NCBI RefSeq assembly: GCF_901709675.1
Contig: NC_051098.1
Coordinates: 7,567,000-7,630,999, forward strand
Direction of reading: 5' to 3'
Length of the DNA: 64,000 nt
Origin: Syngnathus acus
Lineage: Eukaryota; Chordata; Actinopteri; Syngnathiformes; Syngnathidae
Below the pieces are notes generated by a model that was not told where the DNA came from, did no database searches, and saw only the letters and a program-made list of their open reading frames with translations. The first letter of the stretch is position 1. Every line of letters begins with the position of its first letter. Below are positions 12,371-24,336 of this stretch, piece by piece. A program made the position numbers and the translations under genes.

Positions 12371-13419
12371 GCAGAGCACTGTTTTACTCCTATAGGATCT
12401 TATTAAAAGAAAAAAAACTTAACTGCTGCTTTGATGAGGTTTTTTTTTTTTTCCCATTTTGGTTAAAGCACAGAGATCAGAATCTCAAATCACACAAAAT
12501 CAGAATTAAGTACAGAAGATGTAGCCACATACAAGAAAATTGTTTGTCACATTCAATTAAAGGTGTTTTAGCCTTTTCATACATCAACAAGCAAAGTGAA
12601 AAAACATCACTGAAGAACATAATACAAATCCTTGATCCTTGTTTTTTTTCCCCTTAATTAGATTTCCACAAATAAAAAATAGCTTTTTGATTCAAGCTCC
12701 CCCGTTGTATTGTTCAGTAGTTTGATGGCATTCATTGTTCACAAGGTAAACAACAAAGTCGCTGCGTGAACATACAAAAGCAACATTTCAGGAACAGAAA
12801 ATTGCAGTTTAAGAAAATGTGAACCCTCTGCAGCCTTGCTCTAATTCACACATGCTGACTCGCTCCAATGTTGGATTCTTCCTACAGGCTCAGTCTGATG
12901 CCAGATCAGATCTAATCTGATGCAAAGCATAACCACATCTACACTTCTGCCTAAAGCAAGAAAAAGTAATCCGTATTTAATATCTAAACCTAATTACCTC
13001 AGAAATTTGAGGTTAATTAAACAAAAGGAGGTTAAATTAAGTGACGCGAATTCAAAAGGAGACATGCCGGATTTAAACCGCCCCCATTTTTCTGCAAATC
13101 ACTCATCTTTACTACACACACAAATCCTCTTCTCCCTTCGACGTTGTGGATTTCTACAGTTGGCTATACGATGAAGAGAAATAAAAACACTTTTTTTCCT
13201 CCCATTTTACATGAGCTGAACTCAAAATTCTAAGACTTTTTCGTTGTGCACAGAAAGCCTGCCCTCTCCAATTATACACCCTGAAGTCGTCGCCACCCAA
13301 TCACAGCCCTTGACATATACATATATTTATATATATATTTTTTTTTTAATAAACAAGCTCTATGCAAGTAAAACTCCCCTTGTAATATGTACTTACACTT
13401 CAAGAATGGGAAAAAAAAA
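12371..13419. other. Noncoding DNA, no gene recognised
   Basis: Unique AT-rich DNA with T-runs (near 12441 and 12640) and an (AT)/T-rich low-complexity patch at about 13316-13350. An 84-codon frame at 12920-13174 is unsupported. Confidence 0.6.
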
Positions 13420-13535
13420 CTAATAGTTGACTAATAAGTATCACTCAATTTTACTCTCTTCCAAGTGTTCATTTTTACTAATAGTTGACTAATAAGTATC
13501 ACTCAATTTTACTCTCTTCCAAGTGTTCATCTTTA
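13420..13535. repeat. Tandem duplication, 58-bp period, two copies
   Basis: The unit starting CTAATAGTTGACTAATAAGT begins at 13420 and again at 13478. The copies are nearly identical, differing by a single base close to the unit end (TTTTTAC against TCTTTAC), so the event is recent. Confidence 0.92.
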
Positions 13536-15261
13536 CTCTGTGTTCAGAGTGGGCTAAAATAGACTCCTGTCGTACTGTGCGAAATTTACCGTGTAAAATT
13601 TCAGTCAGTTCATTCTGAATTGAACAACACATTACCCTCTTGAATGTCAGTCAGCCTTTTTCTTTACCTATGTATTATGTACCTGCTTGCTAAGAAATAA
13701 GCCTTTTACGCACGTGTGTTTCAAGGTATTCTGAAATCCAATGCACTCAGCACAATGCATGAAACACTCAAAAGGTCAAGACAAAGACTAGTGATTATGG
13801 TAGTCGTCTTGGGTGTATCTATGTGGCTCTTTATTGGTTATGGCAGCTATGCTAATTATAATACCTGACATGCTCTGTGAACAAATTCAGTGACACAAAG
13901 TTTCCATCATGCACAGACAGGATGCATGCATACATACATGAATACACTAAGAAATAACATGACATATCAACGAATGGCCGTCAAAATCCTCCCAAGTGAG
14001 CCTGTGCCACATTGCAATGAGAGCTTTTGTTTCACCACAATCAACTTTGATCAGCAATAATGTTCTGTAAGCAAACTGAGCTAATGGAACCACCGTTAAT
14101 ATCATTTTGGATACAACAAGCCAGTTGAATAAGAATCGCCTCAGGGCTTGTGTGATATTCACACAATAACAAGATTTACATTTCAATCATATGATTTATT
14201 TCTGTGCATTTGCCAAGTAAAAACAGACCACTCCTAGAATCATTATCCTTCCTCAGTGGACTGATGAGCAGACAGGTATTTCTAGCATAACACCCAGGAT
14301 ATACATTCGGAACAAATAGTTGTGCAAAACATTACTGACACTGACATTAGAATTAGCTAACTTTACATCAAATTATGCACTGAAAAGGCTGTCACAATTT
14401 CTTTGAACGCACCACCTTTCTGCACAATGGCCTTTTGTGGGTTGTAAGAAGCATGACCATAATGTCCTTTTTGCAGGGACAGAGGGGGCATGATGATAGC
14501 TCAACTATCAGAAGCGCTTGAAAGCCTAGCAGGCTTCTTGCCACCTCCATGTCATCTGCACCCACCACATTTCACCCAGGCTTAGTTTCAACAATAATGC
14601 TACTTTCCCTCCATGGCTTTACAAGCATTCTTTAAAAAGGACCTTTGTGACTCTCGTCAACTATAGCGTAAACAACCACAAAAAGGTGAAAAAGTCTCCA
14701 TCTGTATGGCAAAGTTTCGTGCTTGCTAATGGCTTCTGTTGCCAGTTTCCATGGTGTTTTCTTCAACACGGGAGGCTGAGCGAAAAGCCATTTTTTGTTT
14801 AGATGTTTTTACATGGAGAGGAAATGCGCTGCCTACTAGTGGGCTATGTGCCAGTGCTATTAGTGGAATGCTGGACTAAGCTGCAAAGAACATGCAACAC
14901 CGAATCCCTATCCCTATAATGACTGCATTTCTGTGTAGGTAGCCACTTATTTCTCCCACATTTCCTCTCCTCCCCGAGTCCATCATTATCAGGTGGAGAG
15001 GTCGGCATATCTCTGACTTTATGGTCACCTTTTTCTGAAGTACCTCTACATTAAGTGTTGTAGGACAAAATGTAACCTACTCACTTTTCTCTACATTAAG
15101 TTTCCCCTTCTCTCACAGAATGGAAGCAATGGCCAGAGGGGGGTCATTTGCATCTGCTGCCCCCATTCCTTGTCTTAGTTGTTCTGCCTCGAGGACTTAT
15201 AGACATAATAGAGTAATAGAAATGTCTCATATCAAAAGATGTCTTAGCAATGGGGAAGCTT
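13536..15261. other. Noncoding DNA, no gene recognised
   Basis: Unique sequence. An octamer ATTTGCAT sits at 15146-15153, next to a GC-richer stretch. A 79-codon minus-strand frame at 13947-14186 and a 61-codon plus-strand frame at 15120-15305 have no recognisable domains. Confidence 0.55.
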
Positions 15262-15465
15262 TCTCTGTCCACCCCCACCAATGTCAGACACGACAGAGAA
15301 TATAAAATGATTGACCTTGTAAGCGGTTGCGAGAGAAAATCATGGCTAACTTAGATGCAAACATTGTTTTCCACCTCCACCAATGTCAGACACAACAGGG
15401 AATATGAAATGATTGACTTTGTAAGCTAGTACGAGATAAAAACATGTCAAACTTTGATCTTTTTT
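15262..15465. repeat. Old tandem duplication, about 102-bp period
   Basis: ACCAATGTCAGACAC, AATATRAAATGATTGAC and TTGTAAGC recur in the same order and spacing. ATGTCAGACA begins at 15281 and at 15383. The two units differ at many positions, so this duplication is clearly older than those at 4.6 and 13.4 kb. Unit edges are approximate. Confidence 0.8.
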
Positions 15466-16614
15466 TGTTTTGGGCTCTGTTCAAATTGCCAGGTTTGAGT
15501 GGGTTAAAAAAAAACGGAAGTGCTATTGGTTTGCTCATGTAACTTAAATATTCAACCATTAAAAGAATGCTAGTGTAAACCATACAAGAAAACTGGAGTG
15601 GTTGGTCTCCGTCTGCTTGCAAGTGAACTCTGGTGTGTTTCAGATAATAGCTATAGTGTTTGTATGCCAGAGAATAACAGGAATGGGAACCCCATGCTAA
15701 AATGGCCTCGGGGCTCAATTATTAAAGACCAAACTATCATATAAACTCCACCCTTAATGGTTCCAATAATGGTCTTAGAAGAATCACGCAAATTTATTTT
15801 CTATTTATTTAGCCTCCATGAACACTATTTTGCACATTTTACTTCTCCAGTCTTGTTTTAACTTCCAATGAAAATTGTCTAACATTGTAAATTCTTCAAG
15901 GTAATAATCAAATATTTTTCTTAATGGGCAATTATGGTCTGACGATGAATATGCTAGTATGAATGTTAAAGGACCTGAGCAAATGTGCACAATATTTATC
16001 AGCCAAACTCCAAGCGAGTATAATCCGAATGAAGTCACCCCTGTGCATCACATCATGCAGAACCTGAAGCCCTAAAATATTAAGACATTCTGGTAAACTG
16101 TCAAGCAAATGAGGGGAAATGAATAGATCCCCAATATATTAATTATGATTCATACTGAGTCCCTTGAGGATTTAATTTTGAAGAATGGGGATTTTGTTGT
16201 TGAAAATGGAGAAATATTTTGTCAAACCTTCGCTAATAAAAATCATTGTAATTTGCCTTGGAACTATCTGGGTCAACCGCAAAATTGACATGAGTATTTA
16301 ATCTATTAGAGTACATGAAACTAATTCCAAATTATCACAAGATATACTGAAACCAAGGTGGGGAAAAAATATTCTGATTTTATACTGTTGCAGTGTCCTC
16401 CATCTCTTTCCAGTTGTCTTAAGTACCTGTGAGAGTCTCCAGTGCATAAACCTTCAATTTATAGCACTATCAAGGTCACAAGTTCAGGGTTATTTTTCCC
16501 ACTTCACAGTTTTTGTAAGAGACTAGTAGAAGATCTGTTTCGAGATACACACTCCCGTTCATCCATTTTAGAACAGTAGCAGAATATCACCTCTCCTTGT
16601 TTAAAACTCACTTC
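15466..16614. other. Noncoding DNA, no gene recognised
   Basis: AT-rich unique sequence. A 110-codon minus-strand frame (15386-15718) starts inside the tandem duplication and has no recognisable domain. Confidence 0.6.
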
Positions 16615-16899
16615 ACTCTTTCAAAGCCACAATCATTTCTCTGTGATTCATGGACAAAATTCTTAAATTACCGTATTTTCCGCACTGTAAGGCGCACTTA
16701 AAAACGTATACTCTTTCAAAGCCACAATCATTTCTCTGTGATTCATGGACAAAATTCTTAAATTACCGTATTTTCCGCACTGTAAGGCGCACTTAAAAAC
16801 CTATACTCTTTCAAAGCCACAATCATTTCTCTGTGATTCATGGACAAAAGTCTTAAATTACCGTATTTTCCGCACTATAAGGCGCACTTAAAAATGTAG
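16615..16899. repeat. Triplication of a 95-bp unit carrying a MITE end
   Basis: Units begin with ACTCTTTCAAAGCC at 16615, 16710 and 16805. Each has about 60 bp of ordinary sequence followed by about 35 bp of a transposon terminus (TACCGTATTTTCCGCACT, then ATAAGGCGCACTT or its GTAAGG variant). The copies differ at only a few bases. The third unit runs straight on into more of the element, so the first two units look like copies of the junction between flanking DNA and element. Confidence 0.95.
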
Positions 16900-16935
16900 A
16901 ATTTACTCAAAAAAACGCAGAGCGCCTTATATTGA
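16859..16935 (+). mobile_element. MITE fragment, CCGTATTTTCCG family, left part
   Basis: It matches the left 75 bp or so of the complete element at 50530-50945: TACCGTATTTTCC terminus, ATAAGGCGCACTTAAAAA, a TTTACTCAAAAA segment, then GCGCCTTATA. After 16935 it is lost in (ATTG)n and unrelated DNA. No right terminus is visible. Confidence 0.75.
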
Positions 16936-17509
16936 TTGATTGATTGATAGAAATTATAATCCAGTGCACTTTATAGTGCTTATTGACTGAAGTTTGAGTT
17001 AAAACGTCAATAGCCAGATAGACATTTTTTTGCCATTACAATGGAAAACATTTTGAATGAAATTCTGACATATTATGATGTGTTTCGATCTGATGTTTAC
17101 ATGTGATACTACCTTAACAGACATACAACACAGAGATCAATGTAAACATTAGGTGATTTGTCAACATGGAGTTCATGTCTATTTAGCACAGTAGTTCCTA
17201 TTTATTTATTTACGTCAAGAAAGAGCATGAGCAGACGGGATGTAACCCGGCTATTCAAATGAAAATGTACACATGGCGACCGTTCAGATTGGGTAAAGGA
17301 ATATACCACCCACGTAAAGCTGATTGAAATTCCACAAGCACACACACAAGGGGGGGGAGTGGGATTAGAAAAATGGTTCAGTTCGACTTTTGCAAATTGT
17401 TTCGCATGTCACATTATTTAGTGAGAAGCAGCAGTGCACAGTAGCAATAATAATACCTATAAATAGCTCTAATGCTAACCATTGTTTAGCTAACAGCTAT
17501 CGTCTACAG
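16936..17509. other. Noncoding DNA, no gene recognised
   Basis: A short (GATT)n run at about 16934-16951, a TATTTATTTATTTA patch near 17199, an eight-G run near 17350 and otherwise unique AT-rich DNA. Confidence 0.6.
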
Positions 17510-17836
17510 CACACGTGTCAAACTTAAGGCCCGGGGCCAGATACGGCCCGCCACATCATTTTATGTGGCCCGCGAAGACAAATTGTGCATCAAATTCGAG
17601 TGTCATTACTAGAATTGCAAATTGTCTTCACTTTTAATATGTTTTTTTTTTTAAATATTTGACCAGTTTTTACTCGTCTGATTTGAAAATTAGTTATTTG
17701 TCAGTTTGTTTTGTAGCTTTTACTGTATATAATATGAGGTGCTCATACATTTATTTGGGTTGACAGTCATAATGGCCCTCCGAAAGAAGCTATGACTACA
17801 ATGCGACCCGCGAAAAAAATGAGTTTGACACCCCTG
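17510..17836 (-). mobile_element. hAT-like nonautonomous DNA transposon
   Basis: The left end reads CACACGTGTCAAACTT and the right end AGTTTGACACCCCTG, which are terminal inverted repeats of the CAGGGGTGTCAAACT type typical of hAT-like nonautonomous elements. Subterminal GGCCCGG..GGCCAGATACGGCCCGCC is also typical. It aligns along its whole length with the reverse complement of 35543-35864. The flanking octamers (GTCTACAG and TTGTACGG) agree at 5 of 8 positions and may be a decayed 8-bp target-site duplication. It has no coding capacity. Strand is given relative to the copy at 35543. Confidence 0.85.
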
Positions 17837-20800
17837 TTGTACGGTGAGATTTTTACGCACTATTGGTTCTACGAACATTCCCTATGCCTGCCAGGAGTTT
17901 AAAGAGTCTAGTGCAAAGCAGCAAATGTGTAATCCTTAGTCCTTAAACGGTTCAACAGCTCAATGTTGGAGCCATTGCATGGGGTTTTCAAACAAACAAG
18001 AGCATTAACTGCCCTATGATTTTATTACAACCTATTCTGTCCTGCACACAATTGAGCTGTAATAAGAATGGAGGATGAAGAATTTTTTCATTTTTTTTAT
18101 CATGGTGAATGCAACATTGCGTATCTACATTTCAATAGTGGCATTTATATGCTATCCAACACAGCTCTTGTATAATCAGCTACAATTCAAAATATGCCTT
18201 AATCACACTGTGCATCATATCCCATTATTACAGCAACACAATATCAGTAATTGAAGTGGTAAACACAGAATGAAAGACGATGAAAATGATTTGAGTCAGT
18301 GGTCTATTACCCCAAAAGGTCTGACATCATAGTAGAGTCTTGTGATGGGAAGAAAACCTGCGCTTTTTATGCAAGACATAAAAGCACAGCAATAAGCATC
18401 CATATACAATTAAAATCTTTATTGTCATTGCAATGTCCAACAAAATTAGTGTATGACATCACATGAAATGTCAGTTGAGTTCTTTGAGTATCTCAGGATT
18501 AACTCTGACAGCCTGATTTACATTTTCAAAAACGCTTGTAAACTTGATTGCTCACAGAAAGATTTGGAAGCTACTTTATATAGAGAATATAAGCAGAATA
18601 TAAGCAAACAGATTAATTAGCACACACATTGTGATGACTGATTTATCTTTTTGTGGTGTATATGAAAGACAAGTAAAAACGGGACATGAAGAGGCAAAGT
18701 GAGAGGTGACAGGGACAAAAAACATTTTTCGTTTGTCTCAACATTTTTGAAACAACAGAAGCATAAATGATTGTGCTTATAATCTGTTCAGCAGTGGGCT
18801 GCCTTGAAGCCAATCACCTACGGCAAAACTTCAGTCAACTAATTTCCTTAGATATGGGTCATTTCAACTCACTGTGACAATTGTCTGGTACCACAGCAGG
18901 TTTTCAGGTGTGCTGCCTAAAGTTTGCACTGTATTTCTTTAATGTGGTCTGTGAAATGATGATTCTGGGAGTGCATATTACACATTCTTGTGATGTTTGA
19001 ATCAACGTCCTATCTGGGTGTGTTATGTTATATTTGTATATTAAAGCGGTGCTCATTGTAAACTGACATGCACCGTCTCAAAAACAGATAATGCAGGAAT
19101 GTGTTATGATACTCAGCATTGTAAAAACTATTTTATTTTAAAAGTGTCTTTATGTATATTAAAACTACTGTGCCATCCATTTGACCTGATGAAATTAAGA
19201 AAACGTAAACAGATGATTGAAAGTCGACTACCACTAGTACTGGTATAGCTTATCTATTATCTTAACTGGTCTTTTTTTCTATCTGCAATCTGGATGGACT
19301 GAATTATTCCCATCTTTTCATACGTGAGCATACACTTGAGACACTGATACAGTATATGGACACACATGGTGAACCTTGACAACCAGTGGACTAAACCTAG
19401 CATTTACCTCAACAGCTGGGTTCACCACCAGCTACAATTACAACCATTAGCATGCCTAATTAACAGATTGGCTGGCAGCTCATGCAGACTGAACATAGTT
19501 CTATCGCTCTCACTAAATCGCCAGGCCTCCAGAGATTGAACTCCCGCACCGTGGTCTTGTAAGGTTGTAGGCAATTTGCAGGATTGTTTGGAGAGAGCCA
19601 CTTAGCCTCTAAAGGCACGGGTAGTTTTTCTTTTTTATACTCAGCAGTGTTTTTCGGATGAAATGTGCATATGCAGGAGCAACAAAAAGCAAACAAATAA
19701 AAGCAGCGCAAATGAAAATTGTAATGAAATGTTGTATTACTGCTTATTGTGGTACACTGTGGGTGATGGGCTGCAGTGCCAGCTCTGGCACATGTCTGGG
19801 ACACTTGAAAGCTCCTAGTGGTACAAATGAAGACATGTTTGAACAACGCAATGCATTAAGGGAGTGAGGGTGGGGTTAAAAGCATTTTAAACTGTTCGTT
19901 GAGTTTTCGTATAGTGAGGTACTTTTTCTTTTTTTCAATTTTAGGCATTGTATGATCCATACTTTTTGGAACACATTATTGGCATTCATTTTACCTAGTG
20001 CAATAAAGACTTTTTACAAAAGCGAAAAATACTTTTATACTTCAGGATTTTATAGTTGAACATTACCTTCCACATGTGGCATCAGCCTGCACATTGCACT
20101 GTAAAAAATGACGGAGATACACCGCAACAGACAGCAACGCCAACCATGAAGTGCGTGTGCAGTAGATACATTGTCTAGCATCACTCTCGTACTTGTAAGA
20201 CAATGAGCAATATTCTCAAGGCTTTCCTTCACTAATAATTCATTCCCATTCCTCACTTGCTGTTCTTGCTCCATATGCTGATTTGCTGGCTAACAGCAAA
20301 TCTGAATGATCAAATGTCATGACTTATGATGCCGATTCAACTTGCTGACTTTGCCAGATGCTTCCCAATGATATCCAATGTTACCACAGTGATGGATACT
20401 TTAATCAGACGTCTCAATCCGACGCCCAGACGCCTCCCGAAGTCCGACATTGGATTGCTCTACCTGGTCCCTTTATGTCTCCTAATATGTGACTTGCCTG
20501 ATGGTGGATGAAGGGAAAACTATTAGACAAAAGCAACAGTGCACTGTACTCCAGAGATATTGAGGAGTTGAGATTGAAATGTATCATAGCGCTCTGCTCA
20601 TTAAGATGTCATCTGTGCAAACGCTGCAGATTCAGGATAAATACTCTAATGGCATATTCTTCTGTGGCTCCGTCTATCCACGCTGTCACCATTTTCTCAG
20701 TCAATTGCTCTTTAGTGGGTGTCACATGGTGACTTGAAAGCTTCATAAGCATCTTTGGCTTCTTCACTTAATTAGACTGGAGGGACTTCAACCAAAACAT

Positions 20801-20954
20801 TGTTGATGTTGGCTTCCCCCTCACATCGCTAACCAACTTTTTATTTTATTTTCTAAATTTAGTTCATTGTTCATATGTTGGAGGTCAATTATAAACCCTT
20901 GGAGTTGGGGGGCATGTAAGTACATGTGCCATTATTAGCTTTAGTGGTTTAAAC
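17837..20954. other. Noncoding DNA, no gene recognised
   Basis: Unique DNA. At 18410-18450 a stretch reading ATCTTTATTGTCATTGCAAT resembles the end of a common fish interspersed repeat but is too short to call. A 128-codon minus-strand frame at 19460-19846 overlaps a plus-strand frame and has no recognisable domain. Confidence 0.55.
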
Positions 20955-21080
20955 CAGGGGTTTTCAACTGGTTTGGTCCAAGGGACCACCATTATAACCA
21001 AGAAGCAATTCGGGGACCACTGCTTTGGCGGAATATTCATTTATTTTGCACCGAAGGATAGACCTATATAACCTATTTCT
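20955..21080 (+). mobile_element. hAT-like transposon, left-end fragment
   Basis: It begins CAGGGGTTTTCAACTGGTTT, followed by GGTCCAAGGGACCACC and GGGGACCACTGC. This is the start of a widespread vertebrate hAT-like nonautonomous type as I recall it. No matching right terminus is seen, so the end coordinate is approximate. Confidence 0.6.
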
Positions 21081-21849
21081 TTGCATCTGTATGTCTATTT
21101 TGGAAATCTCAGCTATATTTGACATAATTTGGATGGGTAAATGATTCACAAAATTAGCTGGAAAATAAATCAAGTTTAAATAATGGATAAACGTATCAGC
21201 CCAAAAGATTTGGTTAGTGTCAGCATAGGACGAAGATCATGTGTTTTCACAATCTGAGTCATAATGGCTGCAACAGAAACGTTCACATTACCCGAAATAT
21301 AATGCCATTGCCCATCTGTTCATCCTACTCGAATGAAGTAGCATCTGGCTAACTAAAAATCAAATGGACAAATAAATAAATAAATTAAAATGATGTAAAA
21401 ATAAATAAATAAAGACTTTTTTTTTTGTTTTGGGCTTGTTGGAGGTCTATACTCTTACTGTTTGCCATTGTGCGTAGCATCTCTAAAACAATCTGCTGGT
21501 GGCCTATGCCTTTTGCACAGCACAGTGTCTTGACAACATGCACACACATAGCAAATGACCAGTTGTGGACAAAACATCTCCATAACATAAGCAGTTGACC
21601 TGTGACTTGCAGAGCCACACATGACTCCAGAGAGAGAGATAATAGAATCCCCCCCAGTCACCTTCCTGTTAATTACAGCAGACCTTGGCTCTGAATAAAT
21701 ATTCGTTCTGAGGGTACAACAATCTGCATACATATTAGACACGAACATGTCTTGGATAGTGGGAACAATGGGTTGAAAATCTTGCTGAAGTAAACAACAT
21801 TACAGATTAATAACAGTAATATATGTACGTAGATATGTTTGGAGAGTAA
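21081..21849. other. Noncoding DNA, no gene recognised
   Basis: AT-rich unique DNA with small (AAAT)n patches at 21368-21412 and a T-run at 21418-21427. Open frames of 77 and 97 codons overlap one another on the minus strand without recognisable domains. Confidence 0.6.
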
Positions 21850-21917
21850 TCTCTCTCTCTCGCTCTCTGTCTCTCTCTGTCTCTCTCTCTCTCTCAAACA
21901 CTCTCTCGCACTCTCAT
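21850..21917. repeat. (CT)n microsatellite, imperfect
   Basis: A polypyrimidine run of CT with CTGT and CGCT interruptions. Such homopurine-homopyrimidine tracts can form triplex DNA under supercoiling. Confidence 0.92.
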
Positions 21918-22818
21918 TCACATACACACGCCACGTTGCTCTGTAGGCCAGGCAACAGCTGTGTTTGGTGCAAGTGAAAGAGCAGCTAATGAACCAAACA
22001 GTACACTTGATAATTTACATCTGCTGACTCTCTCCAGCTGCTGTCAGCATGTTGGCATTAGCCATCCTCTCTATACCTGGACCGAGACCCAGACCTCGAC
22101 CTGATGCCAGGGTAAATCCCTTGAAAAGGCCAGTTGAATATGGTCAAGTACAGTAATGAAAGGCTCAGCCTCATTTCAGGCGGTGTGGGGAATGGATGTG
22201 GAGGTGGACCGAATGATAACATTTGACCACTACAAACATAAAACTAAACTGTGTTATTTTTTTAGCCTACATTTATGCAAAGAAAACCTCCACTTACACA
22301 CATCGCATACATTTAAATAATTGCATAGATTGTGCAGAACATTTTGTCACATTCAGTGTGACTGTTATACTTCAGTGCACAAGCTCCTGTAACAACAAGC
22401 TGCATGTGACACTGTATTACTGCTTTGTGTTACACTGTGCGTCTTGTGTATGCAAAGACATTATTTATAACCAGGTCTTAAAAGAAAGAAGTCTTGCTGT
22501 CATTGTTGGAGACAGGTTAGTGGTCCCATTCCTCCACAAGACCTCATTAGAACCCTCTCACAACACGTTCTAGACAGACTCCGACGTCTCTGCTCGCCAG
22601 ACATTGTGTAATTTCGTCTTTATTGCCTCAGAAAGAGACAACACAAATCTTTGCAAAGCAACAGGTTGGCAAGAGTATACCTCTACATCGTGACTAGAAT
22701 GTGGCATCAGACAAATAACAAATTGCAGACATAATGTACACGATGCTCTGCCCACACATTTGCCATGGATAAAATTATGCTCCATCTGTTGTAGTGATGC
22801 ATCCTTAGCTCAGGCAAG

Positions 22819-22822
<4 letters not shown>
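21918..22822. other. Noncoding DNA, no gene recognised
   Basis: Unique sequence. A 116-codon plus-strand frame at 22223-22573 shows no recognisable domain. Confidence 0.6.
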
Positions 22823-22893
<71 letters not shown>

Positions 22894-22899
22894 GTGTGT
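22823..22899. repeat. (TG)n microsatellite, about 38 repeats
   Basis: A long TG run with a single CG interruption near 22889. It gives rise to a 137-codon minus-strand frame with a His-Thr run, which is only a translation of the repeat. Confidence 0.97.
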
Positions 22900-24200
22900 A
22901 TAGGGAGTGTTGCTGGAACTTGGAATTTAAAAAAATGACTCCTTGGGGACAAGCGGTACAGAAAATGGATTTCAGTTCCTGATTTTGCAGAGTGTTCTAG
23001 ATTAGCCCCAATTATTGTTAAGAAGATATTGCTTATGTTAGATAAATTGTTATGATAATAATTTATATCAATTTGGGCTGTTCGCTTCTCTCTTAAAACC
23101 AAACTGGAAAGGCAAGACATAATGTGACATCCCCGTAGACAAATGTATCCTCTGCGAAGCTCCTTTTGTCATCTTATCCATTTCCTCCCCTGTTATCTCC
23201 AATTTGCCCGAGATCTTAATGTGGCAAAAATGGCTCATCCTTTCTGATTGCATCTGATTGCAATTTTATCAAGGCTCCTCTGGCAGCCAGCAAGATGCAG
23301 TCCCATCAGCATCTGTAGCTAATTAGCTGCTATCGCTGGCTCTTTTGGCTCACCCTCTACTGCTTCTTTTGGCCCGGTTGCTTGAAATAAAAAGTATTGG
23401 ATCGTCGAGATAAACAAGGGCTGGCAAAGAAGAGATGAGGAGCAGGGTTGGGTTTAATAAGAAAACAAGGCAAAAGTATAGACAATTGTTCTTGCTTTTG
23501 ATCTGGTGCTTAAAGTAGAGGAGAAGAACATCAGAAATTATTATAATTAAACACAGGCATTTGTCCAACGCATTTTCAAATTTTGTTTTACATGTCTGAT
23601 CAATTTTGGACATTAATGCTGATGTGTTATCGATCAGCAATGTTTGTCAATGAAAGTTGCACCAGATTTGCTGAAATCCACCTATAACAAGCTCAAAGGT
23701 TATACATACATGAGATTCATGTTCAACAAAGGCATTTGCAAGTTTCAGTCATTTATTGCAAACAGATATTCTATCAATTACATCCTTATCCATTGCTATG
23801 TGGCACATTTGCAGCCATAGTGTCTGATTTATCTATCTTATTGTTTTAATGAGCTAGTAAGCAAGAGCGGAGAACCTCAACATGCTTCAGCTAGTCAATG
23901 TGTATACGTATATAGTTAATGGTGCAAAGCCTGAAATAGCATGATGCAGCTGCTTTATATGCAATTAAAAAATTGGGAAAAAGAATTTCATTTAGTTCTG
24001 AATGGAATTATCTTTTAATGCAATGCAGACTACCTACAGATATTGCTCTGCTCATGGTAATGCTCATGGTTGCTAGGTGATGAGCAGGCTTGTCTCCAGA
24101 TTTGAATGTTATTGTACCTTTTTCACATTCCCCTGCCAGTTGAAGATACAGCTTTGATTGTAATAAGAATTTGAACTGAGACACTGCTGCTGTTGTCAAA
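22900..24200. other. Noncoding DNA, no gene recognised
   Basis: The part at 23130-23360 is compositionally mixed, with a GCATCTGTAGCTAATTAGCTG stretch holding the palindrome AGCTAATTAGCT, and might be a conserved noncoding element. The rest is AT-rich unique sequence. Confidence 0.45.
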
Positions 24201-24269
24201 GCTGGAACCTATCCCAGCTGTCTTTGGGCACTGGGTGTATACCCCGAATTGGTCGGCAGCCAATCTCAG
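24201..24269 (-). mobile_element. SINE 3' module, degenerate and tail-less
   Basis: Read on the minus strand it starts CTGAGATTGGCTGCCGACCA and ends with the block complementary to GCTGGAACCTATCCCAGC. This is the same 3' module as at 32930-33046 and 46575-46694, but its GGAT tail is lost and it is more diverged. Its 5' edge falls at the same point as in those copies. Confidence 0.7.
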
Positions 24270-24304
24270 CAAGAAAATCAAACAAATTAATAAATGAACA
24301 AGTC

Positions 24305-24336
24305 AATGAATGAATGAATGAATAAATAAATAAATA
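24305..24336. repeat. (AATG)n-(AAAT)n microsatellite
   Basis: A compound tetranucleotide array in which AATG units change into AAAT units. The same compound type recurs at 28519 and 35983. Confidence 0.93.

Noticed and set aside
16615-16899. CRISPR-like array of regularly spaced repeats
   Set aside because: The three 95-bp units are repeated in full with no variable spacers, and the surroundings are vertebrate.
22707-23120. 137-codon minus-strand frame with a His-Thr run
   Set aside because: It is a translation of the (TG)n microsatellite.
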